Positions 46,801-58,407 of a stretch of DNA of 64,000 nucleotides are shown piece by piece. The position numbers were made by a program, and so were the translations under genes. Each line of letters starts with the position of its first letter. The stretch's first letter is position 1. The stretch lies in the NCBI GenBank assembly GCA_004123355.1, contig SCHM01000002.1:1736001-1800000 (forward strand), read 5' to 3'. The DNA is from Amphirosellinia nigrospora (lineage: Eukaryota > Ascomycota > Sordariomycetes > Xylariales > Xylariaceae). The notes below the pieces were generated by a model. The model made no database searches and had not been told where the DNA came from. It saw nothing but the letters and a program-made list of their open reading frames with translations.

Positions 46801-49800
46801 ATTTTTTTTGTTTTTTTAAGCTTAAAGCTTTTTCTTTTTATTTAACAAGTAAACAAGCATATCCTTAGCGCTCTAAATATGCTTACTTTACTAAAAACCA
46901 TATAAATCCCTTAAACGTATTTTTAATTGCCCAGGTCCGCTAATAATACACGCGCTGCTTATCTCTACTTTGCGGCTAAACGATAACTTATATTAAATAT
47001 TGCCCGTATCCAAAATCCTAAGCTACTAGTTATCCGCGCCGTTAAAATAGTTAAAATTATTAAATACGAAATAAAAGTTATCTATCCATTAAAACTACAG
47101 TTAATCCGCCTTAACCCAGGTTATTATTTAATTTTACTTTAAACCGCGGCCGAAAAACCGGCGGAAAAACTTTGCCCGCTAGTTCCGGAACAAGTTTTCG
47201 CTGTAAAGTTGCATATCTACCGGCTCGATCGTATACTCCGTCCTTTTAATATCGATTAAAAATAAACGTAACCGCGTTTTACTACTTTAAGCTTAAAGTA
47301 TTTATTTTTATCTTACCGGAAAATAGTTTAGCATATATCCGGCGATCGTCCGCTAGTACTATATATTACATATTAAATAATATTTTAACGTCTCCTTTTA
47401 AAAACATAGTTAATATAGCTACAACTTAAATCAATATAAGTAAAATAAAGCTAGCCCGATAATCCGTTAGTAGAACTTCGCTTACTATATCGTTATAACG
47501 AAAATATAAATAATATATACTTAAGTTTTCGCTAACATCTTACGTTAATAATAGCCCAAACAGTAGTAAATTTATCTCAAGGCATTAATAACAAGTTTTT
47601 AAAATATAAACAAAATTTTTTACCCCTAAATTATAGAACAAAATATACAAAAAATAAAATACCGCTATTAAGGTTAGGCTATATTTATCCAAAGCAAATT
47701 TTTACTTTTAAACTATTTAAAATCTTAGCGAAAGTGCTAAAAACTAGTTCTACGAACGTATACTTATTTCGGCCACAATAATGGTAGATAAACTATAAGA
47801 TAACAAGTATACTAATAACGCAAGTTGCCCCAATATCTTTAAAAAACTACTATATAATTTCAACGCTCGATCAACGCCGCTTAACATGCCCCCATTAGCT
47901 TAAAATACTACGTCGTATTTCTTTTTAAAATATATTTCTATATTTTGAAATTTATACCTATTATTTTTAACAACTTTTTTACTATCTATAACTACAAAAG
48001 TATACCCGCTGCTACAAATACCTCTATCTACAACTTCGACCATATTTACACTAGCGTAATTACCCCGGTCCTAAATCCCGAACGCCAAGCGGTTTTGCTT
48101 GTCTAGCCAGATATAAGCGCGTTTTTACTACTTCCGCATACGCCGGGTTTTACTCGATAAAGTATAAAAAAGCTAAAATCTTTAAAAATAAATATAGGAC
48201 GTATATCTACCCGAAATACAAAATAACAAAGTTCGCCGAAAAAACGATCCAAAAACATATTAGCAAATACAAAAAAAACAAGTTAATATAATAAAAGTTT
48301 ACAGCGGAGCTAGGATTATATACTACTACAAAAGCTACAACAAATACTTCTTCGGCGTTAGCCTTTGCAACTATACTTACCACGTCGTAGGAAATCCGGT
48401 TTAGTTAGGTTTACAAAACGGCCCCCTAAACTTAAACATCACGTACGTTCGCTAGTACTACCAAAACTATTTAACCCTAAATAGTATACCGGGTTAAATA
48501 CCAGAATATATTCTAAATAAAACGGTTTCCAAGCCGTTCGCGGACTCTACGCTTACAAAAGCGTTCTAAAACGCTACTACGAACGGGCAATCGTCCAGCT
48601 AAAAATATAACATTAATTAAGACGTAGCAAATAATTTCAATAGCGTAAACAATAAAAAAAGCAAGCCCAACTACAAAAACATTTTTACCTCAAAATTATT
48701 ACGCGGTAAAAATAAAATAAAAACCAATAAGCAAGATTAAGATATAAGGCTTAAAATTATATCGGACTATAAACCTTTAAGCGGTTATAACCAGAAAAAC
48801 GCCAAAAATGTAGCAGGCGGCAATTTTAAGCAACATTTCTAAAGATAAAGCAGCCTAACCGCTTACTACAAACAAATAACCAACAAACTAAAATAAACCA
48901 GCATCACGTTTAAAATTTTAAAAAAATACTATACGAAAGGTTAGCCTAAAAGTACAGCCTCTTCCCCTATCTATTCCGGCACACTATCACAGCAAAAACG
49001 GCATACTTTCAAAATTCCCGCCGCTCCAGCGGCGGAGAGCAGCTCCACTTATTACTATATTATTATAAATACGCGTATTTACAGCGGATAATTTAGCTCT
49101 AAACCTAAAAATCAAAGTTTACAATAAACAGGGTCTACTTTTATTGCTAGGAAGAGTATCGCTAGCCGATTACAGCGCTATAGCACTATAAATTCTACGC
49201 AAACTAAATCGCAGCATAAAACGTTAAAAGCCAGTTTAAATTAAGCTTTACGCAAGTTTTATCAGCCGAAACTATCGCTTTACTAATTAAAAACTAACCG
49301 CGCCGCACTTTCGTCTATCCGCTCTAAGCGCTCGTTAAGCAATCCCTATATAAAACAGACGTTTCTAATATAAATAAACAATATTCTTCGTAAATACTAA
49401 ATCTTTTTATAATACCCAACAAAAATATTTCCTAATATACAAAATAGCTATTCGATCCACTTTAAATAAAGTACTCTTTAACACGCTTATCGATTATAAC
49501 CTTATATACCGTAACCTATAACAACAAATAAAGCCTAAAATATTTAAGAAGCTCGTTCGTATATATAAATTCCAAAAAAAGTTTAATTAAATATACAGTA
49601 TAACGTTTAGCTAAATAACCGTAATATTGCTTAAAATAGGGATAGGACCTTCGGCCGCAATAATTAAGTAATTATTACAAAGTTATAATTTATATATAAT
49701 AAAACAGACATTTAATAATACTATATTCCTTCTACAGCTACTATTAAGATACCAGCTCTAACGCGACCTTAGGTTTTATAAAAACGTAGCGCTACTTCTA

Positions 49801-50491
49801 CTATTTATATCGATATTCTCGGACTCTGGCTTACGGCAAATATATTATCGGGCCTTGATAAATAGTAAAAAGCTTTTTTTTGTAGTAAAAAAAGCTATAA
49901 AATGCTTTGTTTAACCATTTTCCAATATAAATAAATTATTATTATTAAGCTGTTTTTTACAATATAATAAGGCTATTTTTTAAAAAAAAATAAAATAAAA
50001 AAAATATAAAAAAACAAAATTTAAATTTAAACAATAAAATTTAAATTTAAACAACAAAAAAAAGCAATAATAATAGCAATAAATTAGCGGTTTAATTAAT
50101 TTAATCCTTACCGATATAAAATACGCCATAAATTACGCAAATATAAAACTGTTTATTTTTAGAAAATATATCGTACTACTATAAACGGGCAAAAGATTAA
50201 GTATAACTACTTTGTTTAAATATAATAATATATATTATTATAGCATTTATATAGTATTAGTTTATATTAATATATACTAACTATTTTTTTAGCCGTTTGT
50301 TAGCCTATATAATTTATCTTCCCTACGCCTTTTACATATATCCGCTTATAAACGGCATAAAGCAAACGGAAGTTTTTATTTTTCGGAAACAAAATATATA
50401 ACTAAAGACCGCGGAGCATTAAAGCGTAGCTTATATTATCGAAACTTAAATAAAAATTATTTTAGGTCTAGGTTATATTTTAAAACAGAAC

Positions 50492-50516
50492 TTTTTTTTT
50501 TTTTTTTTTTTTTTTT
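50492..50516. repeat. 25-base T homopolymer
   Basis: Uninterrupted T run near the right end of the AT block; a possible poly(A) tail on the minus strand. Confidence 0.7.
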
Positions 50517-50762
50517 AGTAAAAGCTTTTATAGTTAATAGAACATTTCTATTATATTTGCTACAGTATTAAACTCTATATTATCAACGATAAGTTATTTA
50601 ACCTATATTAAAGCGTATACTCTTGAATTATAGAACTTAAATAAGATATTTTTAAATAGTTGGCCTATCTAAAGTCTTTAATTGCTGTTTCTTTATCCTT
50701 AGATAGGAAGGGCCATAAATTAAATAGCGCTTTATTTCCCAAAGTTTACTTTTTAAAAAATA

Positions 50763-50880
50763 TCATCATCTATCACCACCACTATAATTATCACTATCAC
50801 TGCCGCTACCACTACTATAATTATTATTACTACTACCGCCGCCACTATCATTATTACTGCTACTACTATCGATCATATTT
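50763..50880 (+). repeat. Imperfect NAT/CAC trinucleotide repeat
   Basis: ATCATCTATCACCACCACTA and related ACT/ATT/ACC units for about 120 bases. The frame across it encodes only Tyr/His-rich low complexity. Confidence 0.7.
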
Positions 50881-51000
50881 ATTAAAAGGATCTTCAGGCT
50901 ACCCCCTGGTGTCTCAGCAAGAGTAATTGCATTTCTCCCTCATACAAAAGGTCTAATTAAATACGCGGGCCATCTCGGCATCCAGACGCATCAGGGCAAT

Positions 51001-51195
51001 ATGCAGGCAGCTATTTCAATAGCCCTTGTCGCTTTTGGGCAACATCCAAACCACCACCCCGACGTCCGTAACCAGCTCCTCGATATATTCAAACATAAGC
51101 TTCATCTAAATATAAAGCCTAAAACGGTCGCCCAGCGAATTACACGATTTAGCGCGCCTAACGGTATCAAAACAACTAAAGATCTAGTTAAGTAG
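51001..51195 (+). CDS. Short hypothetical ORF, possibly a gene remnant
   Basis: 64 residues: AISIALVAFGQHPNHHPDVR, then NQLLDIFKHKLHLNIKPKTV and AQRITRFSAPNGIKTTKDLV. It has coding-like composition compared with the AT block on its left but no ATG-supported context upstream and no recognised family. It may be the last exon of a decayed gene. Confidence 0.3.
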   Translation: MQAAISIALVAFGQHPNHHPDVRNQLLDIFKHKLHLNIKPKTVAQRITRFSAPNGIKTTKDLVK

Positions 51196-52638
51196 TATTT
51201 AAAAGCAAATAACTCGATTTTTTAACGATTATAAGTTTTTCTAATATCAGACTTAAAAATAGTCAATATTTGCAAAATCGGACGCCGAATTATCGATAAT
51301 AATAACGTTCTCCGATAAAAAAGACGACTAATAATAATAATTAAAATGCTTAAATTCCATCCACTCAAAGAAAAAGAAGCGCAGCAATAGCATTTTCTAG
51401 CGTTAATAAACACGATAAAAATACTTAGGCTCCAGCTCAAAAAAAACGATGCACGGCAATTATGTCCTCTAATAATAATAAGGGTAACAACGAAGTAGAT
51501 CATAATAAGGTGGATGACGAAAAAGTAGACGAGGAGAAGGAGGGAAACAATAGTCATAAAAGCAGCAGCTCACGTAGTCGCCTTGCTTAACCCAATAGTG
51601 CCGAAAGCTTCGCAGCTTTCGAGGTCTCCCTACGCGAGCACCTTTTAGATTTCCTACTGCAGCAAAAACACAAATCTTGATTACTCCCGTTAATTAATAA
51701 TGAATACATCGTTACTATCGTCGAAGAATCCCCTCGTTCGTACGGCTTAAGCACCGGCTCGCCTATCCTCCTACGCCTAGTTAAGGGATACTACTAAAGC
51801 CGTATAAATAGTCTCAGAACAATAGAAATAGGTAGAATTAGGGTCAGAATCTAAGGGGTCTATTCCATCCATAAACAACTTACCCAACTACACACTCATT
51901 TTAATAAAACGTTAACTTTTTGACTTTTATCAACCCTAATTTCTAAAAATAACTTAAGTTCTAAATAATTAAAGCATTCCCCATTGATTTATTCATTATT
52001 TTCTGGCTTTAGATATGTTCAAGTCAGTGAACCTCCTTAGCAGAAACTCTCAAGTAAGCAAGTCCATTTGGGTCGTTTCACTACACAGACCACTTTTTCA
52101 TTTTTTCATTAGTTATATTTAACTATAGTTTACGGTTATTTATAAATGCCTTATAATGCTATAGTTATCATAGTTAAGTAGCTAATTATATTACGTATAT
52201 GCCGGATCTTTAAGGGTCGGGTTAAAGGCTTACCAGCTGTTCAATATATTTGCCGTAGAAAATAATTTTGTACGAATAGTTAGAATAGGAATCCTTGTAG
52301 TAGTTAAAGGTCTCGTTGGTGCAGGTTTGGTCGTGTGTGGGGAAACAGTGTTCATACAGAGATATCGATTTTCTCCATTACTTTTAGCCACTACAACTAG
52401 CCACAAAGTCAACCACTAGAACAACTACCAATACTGCCACCTTGGCTGCCAGCCAGACTACCTACTAGGCTACAAGCTATAACTTAGACCTCGCTTTGGG
52501 CGTAATAGGCGTATGGAGGAGCTTTGTTTTTTTTAAGTAGTATATTTAGGTCGAGGCTTTTGGCAAGTGGGTTAATTTCGCCGTTAGAATCCAGGGGTGT
52601 TGCAGTGGTGGACATTCTTTTTAATACTGATCTCCGTA
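51196..52638. other. Intergenic, no gene supported
   Basis: AT-rich and low-complexity stretches with moderate GC patches at 51450-51830 and 52200-52560. Frames here lack coding character. Confidence 0.4.
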
Positions 52639-53446
52639 ATGGGTAAAAAATTCGACCTTAGCACGTTAGAAATGCAAAAGTCCCTGATCAGAGGGGCTGT
52701 GTATAATCCTCGCGGAAGAGAAGAAGATGCTTTGTCTCTGGCAGGAGGGTCATATACCAGTCGCGGCATAAAGTGTCACAAGGGCTCTGATTAAGGACTT
52801 AGAATAGGGTTCAAATTAAGTAATAAGCAACTATAGTACCAAAAGGGCCATATAGATCTAAGTTTCCTTTCCCTCGAAGGGAGGATTCGTAACCCTTTTA
52901 TGCTCAGAATTCCTTTCCTTTCCTACAGCTTCATCAACCTCCACGGGACCGAAAAGAAAGACCTGTGTAGCCGGTGAGGCGAGTGTCTCGGTGTTCGAGT
53001 TCAGCTTCGGTATTTGCTTAAGACTCACGATAACCTCGTACGACTGCCTCAGCCTCGTAGGGTAGTATCTAGCGAGCTCCGTGTGGGACCCTGTGTGGCA
53101 CTGTATTGCGCACTGGCCAGGATCCGTGTAACATAAAGAGCTCCACGCAACAGTTGTGCCGGGCGAAGGAAGTTGCTCGGATAAAACATTCGTGCCTCGG
53201 GGGACGGCAACGGATATTATGCGGGAAACCCAACGGGCAGCTTGCGCCAGACTGTCCGAGAAGGCGCAAGTGTTAGCCGTTGTCGACTTTTGTCCTTCAG
53301 CTCGTCTATATCTAGGAGGAGAGTTAACAAAAGACAGAGAAGCGGTCGACCTGAGACCCATTGCACTATTGGCGCGAGCAGGCGGAGCGCGTCGGTTTCT
53401 AGAAGCAACTGGTTATATCTTCGGGCTGCAGAGCAGAACAAAGTAA
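52639..53446 (+). pseudogene. ORF interrupted by an LTR-like insertion
   Basis: The left part reads MGKKFDLSTLEMQKSLIRGA then VYNPRGREEDALSLAGGSYT and SRGIK, and meets a 360-bp element at 52774. The right part resumes after the duplicated TAAAG: VVPGEGSCSDKTFVPRGTAT, DIMRETQRAACARLSEKAQV, LAVVDFCPSARLYLGGELTK, DLRPIALLARAGGARRFLEA and TGYIFGLQSRTK. Removing the element leaves the right part two bases out of frame with the left, so an additional indel is present or the two parts are separate ORFs. Family not recognised. Confidence 0.45.
52774..53133 (+). repeat. 360-bp LTR-like element, intact copy
   Basis: Starts TGTCACAAGGGCTCTG and ends GGATCCGTGTAACA, flanked by a perfect TAAAG on each side (52769-52773, 53134-53138). 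The first roughly 35 bases and the last 10 match the 244-bp family; the middle does not, apart from CCTGTGTAGCC. The two families are therefore related LTR subfamilies or share recognition ends. It interrupts an ORF. Confidence 0.88.
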
Positions 53447-53989
53447 CACAGGAGTTTAATAAGAATAATTTCGCTTTAACAAAGCTGCCATAATGCTAGA
53501 TTAGTTAGATAGGTTATATTTATATATAATTTCTAGCGCAACACAACTGCATGCCCTTTAGGAAGCTCCGTAAAAAGCTAGCTTGCCGGCTGACCCGTAG
53601 CGTTAAATAGAACAACAATAACAATAAGCAGTTGCTCTAGCCCGGTACGTTCTCAGTCAAATATATCTGCTAAATTTTTGCTAGTGAGTAAAATGCCTAG
53701 AGCTAATTCCTAGGGAAAACACAATAAAATTTATATATAAGTAAGAACAAAGGTCGTACTCTACAATCAATACTGCTCCCGTAACTCGTAAACTAGCCAA
53801 TAACTTGCGCGTATCTTCGTTTGCACAATCAGAACTACCTACATACCTAATAAAACAACCCAGGCTGCATCCATAACCTTGCCTCTTCTTCCAGAACCCT
53901 CAACTAAATCATTTCGTTGTTGTCCAGCCGCAACCACACTCGGCAATCTAAACACAGGCAATAACTTTAATAGCGCGCCGGCCGACGTC
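53447..53989. other. Intergenic, no gene seen
   Basis: 540 bases upstream of family-2 paralogue a. The frame from about 53879 is open into the gene and could be a leader or an upstream exon. Confidence 0.4.
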
Positions 53990-56155
53990 ATGCGGGTCAG
54001 AAACGGAAAAATTAATAGCGATCAAATACACGACAAAGAAGTCGAAGCCCGAGCAATATTTTATAATCGCCCCGAGGTAGCCCGCTGTCTCTACCGCAAT
54101 CTAAAGCGGACGCAACCAGGACTCGGGCTCCCAGAAGAAGAGTCTGTCGCAAAGATGAACGCCGTCATAACCATGCACTACGGCTACAACCTCGCCCCCG
54201 TCGAGCATCCGGATATCTTGGAAGTCCTAGTCACCATTCTAAGCCCGAACGTAAATCTAACGGAAAAAAACGAAGAACGCGTATAAACTCAAAGCGAATC
54301 AAAAACACCTGCCAGCTTGCAACAGCCTACATAGAGGTAATTCCGCCAGATTCCCGTTATAGAAGCAAAATATACACGCGCTAACGTAGAGCAGAAGGCG
54401 ATAGCAAATTTCGAGTCCTCCGAAGACACAGCGCGCCGCACGACCGCAACGAAGAACCCCCGCCGCCGCAGAGCGTCATCATCCCTGGGACCCCGACCTC
54501 GAAACACCGGCACAAGAGGCCTTCGACAGGGGATGCCGGATCACTTATGGCTTCCAGTAAGAGTCCTGAGCTGAGGAAGCCCGGTGACGCAGTGGCTACG
54601 GAGACGGGTCAGAGTATAACGGATCCATCTTCGGTATCGGGCAGCGCTGACCTCATTTCATTACCATAGACGACTCAGACCCTGTTCGGTCAGAAGAGGC
54701 GGCAGAGACAGGAGGGAGAGCTACTGAAGTTGGGCGTGGTACATAGGTGCTGCAACGGATAGCTAAGCAGGGCTAACATCTTCACAATGCAGACCCCATC
54801 GGGTTCCAATTCGGCAACCCTATCACGCGAAATGACGATGCCCATTTGGAGAGCCTTCCAGGACGCCAGCCGGCAGGTTAGTGCGCCGTTTTGGTCAGAC
54901 TCTGTGTCGATTTTATTCTTTCTAACCACTCCATAGCATATGCAATAACGCAGTCGAAGAAAGAACGTGTCCCACTCGTGGTGACCAATAAACCTCGTAC
55001 GAGTCACGGTCGGACCAAGGACCACGATCAAAATGGTCAGTATTTAGAACTTGAGCGCCAACACAACAACGCCGCCATGCATGCCCCGTTACCTGACCAC
55101 TGTAGTAACAGATAGTAACGAGGAGATTAAGCCCCCCTCTTCCCATCCTACGACGGGGGAAGTAGACCAACCGAAGGTCACATTCGGCCGGCAAATCGTA
55201 GGCACCTCCCGCCGCTACAGCGTTTCCGCATCCGATGCCCATGATACTGATCGGAACCCAATCTCCCAAGTAATGCCGGGCCGGCCCAACAGGTCCCCAT
55301 GCATTCCCTGCCTTTTACGGTTCGCATGATCATATGAGTCCAGATATAGACCAAGATGTGCTTACGATGTGTACTAGTACAGGAAACGAAATGACCAGAG
55401 ACCCATGCGAGCTCGTGAGTTATAAGCGTAAGACTTGTAACGTCTGCGACCGGGGAGAAATTGAGTGCGAAGAAGTAAGGCACTGAACGCCACCATACCA
55501 AGCCCAACGCTAACGAGCCCAGCCACCACCTATAATCGCCAACAACCTTGAAATTATCCGACAGGCTACCGAGAACTATCATAGCGAGGTCGAAGGCAAT
55601 GCGGGAGAAACTTCCCTCGAGAAGGCATCCGCTCGCGTCGAAGCAGCATTAGGAGACGCCCGTGAACATCTAAGTACAATCTGGTATAACGAAAGCCTCG
55701 CGGCATGGAACAGGAGTCTGGCAGAAAACCCAGAACAGCTCGGGGCTCCGGGGGGCGTTTTTACTTCTGCGGAAAGCAACAAGCAATTTAGGCTCGCGCA
55801 CATGGCCAAGCAGAATACCTCGATATCCCTGGAAGCCCTTTATGCGACTACGTGGCGGGACGTCCTCGTGTGCGAGGACGAAGACTTTAGATGCAGACTT
55901 CCAATGGCAATGCTCATCTTTGAACGAGGGGAGCTACTCGATGCTCCTTGTCGTGCTCCACCAGGCAAGCCCGGATTCTTCAAAGTCGCGGCCGCTTTGC
56001 AAGACGAGGATGGCAAGGCTGCTTCGGAATGTAGCACATGCTACGCATTTGGCCAGACAACCTGCCCCGCTTCTCGCCTGAGCCACCATCACCCGAACGC
56101 GCTCCCCTCGAACCAAGCCGCCCAAGCGAGCGACAATACTGGCAATGCTGAATAA
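53990..56155 (+). CDS. Unknown family 2, paralogue a (long form)
   Basis: I do not recognise the family. The start MRVRNGKINSDQIHDKEVEA leads into a block shared with the gene at 57428: RAIFYNRPEVARCLYRNLKR, PGLGLPEEESVAKMNAVITM, HYGYNLAP. Then follow ANVEQKAIANFESSEDTARR, a Pro-rich PPPPQSVIIPGTPTSKHRHK, and IDDSDPVRSEEAAETGG; an intron at 54877-54936 (TCTAAC branch); QSKKERVPLVVTNKPRTSHG; DQDVLTMCTSTGNEMTRDPC and KRKTCNVCDRGEIECEE; an intron at 55475-55564; and EALYATTWRDVLVCEDEDFR to SNQAAQASDNTGNAE. Cysteine pairs (CNVC, CSTC) occur near the end. One-base gaps in C or T runs occur near 54453 and 54658, and frame changes near 54745 and 55040. No catalytic motif or TM segment is seen. Confidence 0.55.
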
Positions 56156-57427
56156 CCGAAGAGCCCTTTAGTCTAGCCATAGCTACCTCTGCCTAACAGC
56201 TTGGATAGGACTATGCAAAAGCTTGGGGGGTTGGAGTCGTATAAACGCAGACATAGATTCCAGAAAGATTAGGTCAGCAGTTTAAAGACTGCCACAACTC
56301 CTCTAAATCAAAGCATGATCTTTTTCTTATTGATGGTGCCTATGTTGTAATTACATATTAATACGGCTCAAAACTACGGCGCTATGAATTCTGGCTTCGC
56401 TAAAAATACACGCCAAGCACGAATTATGCAGGAGGTCAGCTGCTAGTTTTCTTTAAAATACATAATAGACTTGGCTACCTATATAAAGGTCTATGTCCTG
56501 CTAATTAATGAGGTGACACTTACGAGCCGATAATACAGAGTTCTAGCGAATATATTACTTCTATCCACGAGCCGGTAATAGTAGGTAAGTAGCCCAGAGA
56601 CCAGCTATACCTGCCATAACTAACAGCGAAGGCAAATAAAACCAAACTATCTGATTACCACTACTACTACTACAAGGGCGTCCTGTAGGTGAATTATAAT
56701 ATTCATAAACGTCTTGTTTCCTCCTTTCAAAAGCCTCGCCCGGCTCTTTAGATTCAGTGTGCCTAGTGCACAATTGACTAACTGGAAACGAGTTTTGTGT
56801 TTTGTTATCTCTTAAAGGTAGAAGTTTTCTAATATATGCGACCATATATAATATATACTACGCCCTTTCCTGTTTTGTTTACCCTCTTTCCAGGGTCCGC
56901 GCTTGCTATAATAGCCGTAAGGTTAGATACTGTCACACGGATTCTCAGCCCTCGGCTGCAGCTCGTTTATTTGTACCATTTTGGGTTATATTGGCTACAC
57001 AGGCCAACGGAGGTCCGTTGGGGTAGCCCGAAATCTGTGTATATATAGGCTAGTCAGGTCCCGAGCCCTCTGGAAAGGAATCTAGAGAGCGAGAGGTCCT
57101 TTAACGCCATAGCCAATTATTAGATCTGAAGGAATGAAGCTATTCTCAAGCCCCCAAACAGAGCCCTTGTGACAGATGCAATAGTAGAGAACAACCAAGT
57201 GCGGAATTTTTTATTGTTGTGTAATTATTCCAATGCTTTCGACCACAGTTAGAGCTCGTTCTAGAAAGAGCTGTAAGTCTCGACGCTTTGCTTTGCTGTT
57301 CTAGTAGGGAGCCTGACATTGACGTCCCTTATATTCTGGCTACTCCTACTACGTGAAAAGGTAGGGTTATCTCTGCTACCTGTCGCTCAAATCTATTAAG
57401 CACCCTTCACCATACTCGACTGGCATT
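56156..57427. other. Intergenic with LTR-like element
   Basis: 1.3 kb between the two family-2 paralogues; contains the 244-bp element at 56931-57174. A CTA/TAC microsatellite stretch lies near 56655-56680. Nothing else supported. Confidence 0.5.
56931..57174 (-). repeat. 244-bp LTR-like element, copy 3 (inverted)
   Basis: Inverted relative to copies 1 and 2: starts TGTCACACGGATTCTCAG and ends GAGCCCTTGTGACA. Flanks are GATAC (56926-56930) and GATGC (57175-57179), a 5-bp duplication with one A/G difference. Exactly 244 bp, separating the two family-2 paralogues. Confidence 0.87.
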
Positions 57428-58407
57428 ATGGCAGACCCAAGAACCCCGAGGGCGGTGTTCTTCAAACAACCTGATTTGGCCAAATGCATGTATTTCCAGC
57501 TAAGACAGAACCGCCCAGAGTACGGGTTGGAAGAAGATCCGACTATTAGCTTCATGAACGCATGCAATACAATGCATTATTGTTACGAATTGAATCTGGC
57601 CCTTTACCGAGAGGAGATCCATGATCTTGCATTCATTCTGGATGAGAAACAACGAATAGAGCCTAAAAAACAGAAGGCTCAGTTAAATCTTCTATTCTTC
57701 AGAGACTCTCACCAGCTCGGCAAAGCTTATATGGATGTGAGCCCACTATCTCACCCTGAGCGATAAAAGCGAAAGTGCTAAAGTATAACAGAGATTGATA
57801 TCTCGTATCAATGTGTCCCAGGCCCCCAACCATGCTACACCGAAACAAGGAAGCCAACGAGGAAGAAATATAGAACCAGCCACAAGCCCAGGCCCACTAG
57901 CGAAAAGGCTGTCGATAAGCAATAACGCGGACGTGCTCTTGGACGCGTCTATAAAACTAAGTCTAGAGCATGCGGCGGATGATAGCCAAGGTAAGCCATT
58001 CCTGAAGCTAAAAACTAATGGTCCTAACATTTTCTCATCCACATAGGCGGCGTCCACCCAGAGTTTGGAGATCTTATCCACATCTCCCGTCCGAGAGACG
58101 TCAACCCTACAAAAACGTCTCTGGCCCAATCTCAACATCCGAAGCCTGAATGGGATGGCTACTTTATTGCTAGGGATAACGATACTGTGTATAGAATTTA
58201 CAGCTCAGAACAAGGCCGTGTGTGGCTTGTTGAAGCGTCGTGGTGTAATACTATGGAGGGACAGTCTACCAACCAGGGGGTCTCTGCCCTGGACGTCTCT
58301 ACAAAGGAACCTCGCAAAGAGCTTGCAAGTGGAACGCACAATCTGGATATAGCTCTGAAGCCACCAAGGTTTATGAAGAGGAGATGGCCAGAAGCACCCC
58401 TGAAGTA
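57428..58407 (+). CDS. Unknown family 2, paralogue b
   Basis: Paralogue of 53990-56155 over the N-terminal 70 residues: RAVFFKQPDLAKCMYFQLRQ, PEYGLEEDPTISFMNACNTM, HYCYELNLALYREEIHDLAF. The MNA-x-x-TMHY-x-Y motif and the R-A-(I/V)-F-(Y/F)-x(2)-P-(E/D) start are the most conserved. The frame changes after SPLSHPER (about 57760), where a short intron or base loss lies; it resumes with QAPNHATPKQGSQRG and SIKLSLEHAADDSQ. A 56-bp intron follows (57991-58046, GTAAGC...ACATAG), then a last exon GGVHPEFGDLIHISRPRDVN, WDGYFIARDNDTVYRIYSSE, QGRVWLVEASWCNTMEG, ending RRWPEAPLK. The last exon could form a small beta domain; no family assigned. The C-terminal parts of the two paralogues are not obviously alike. 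Confidence 0.6.

Larger units (their letters stand above)
40440..50930. other. AT-rich, RIP-like, gene-free block
   Basis: About 10.5 kb dominated by TA, TAT and AAA words, with stops dense in all frames and no gene. TG and CA dinucleotides look scarce while CG persists (for example CCGCGGCC at 47145 and GGCCGAA), the pattern left when RIP converts CpA to TpA. I judged this by eye and did not count. It probably represents one or more RIP-destroyed transposons, though no protein is readable. Frames such as 41806-42036 (minus) are low-complexity Lys/Phe/Ile artefacts. Ends: a 23-base G run at 40415, and a 25-base T run at 50492 inside the right edge. Confidence 0.8.

Noticed and set aside
52858-53361. 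167-residue minus-strand open frame
   Set aside because: It overlaps the 360-bp LTR-like element and is the same kind of repeat-derived frame as at 29098.
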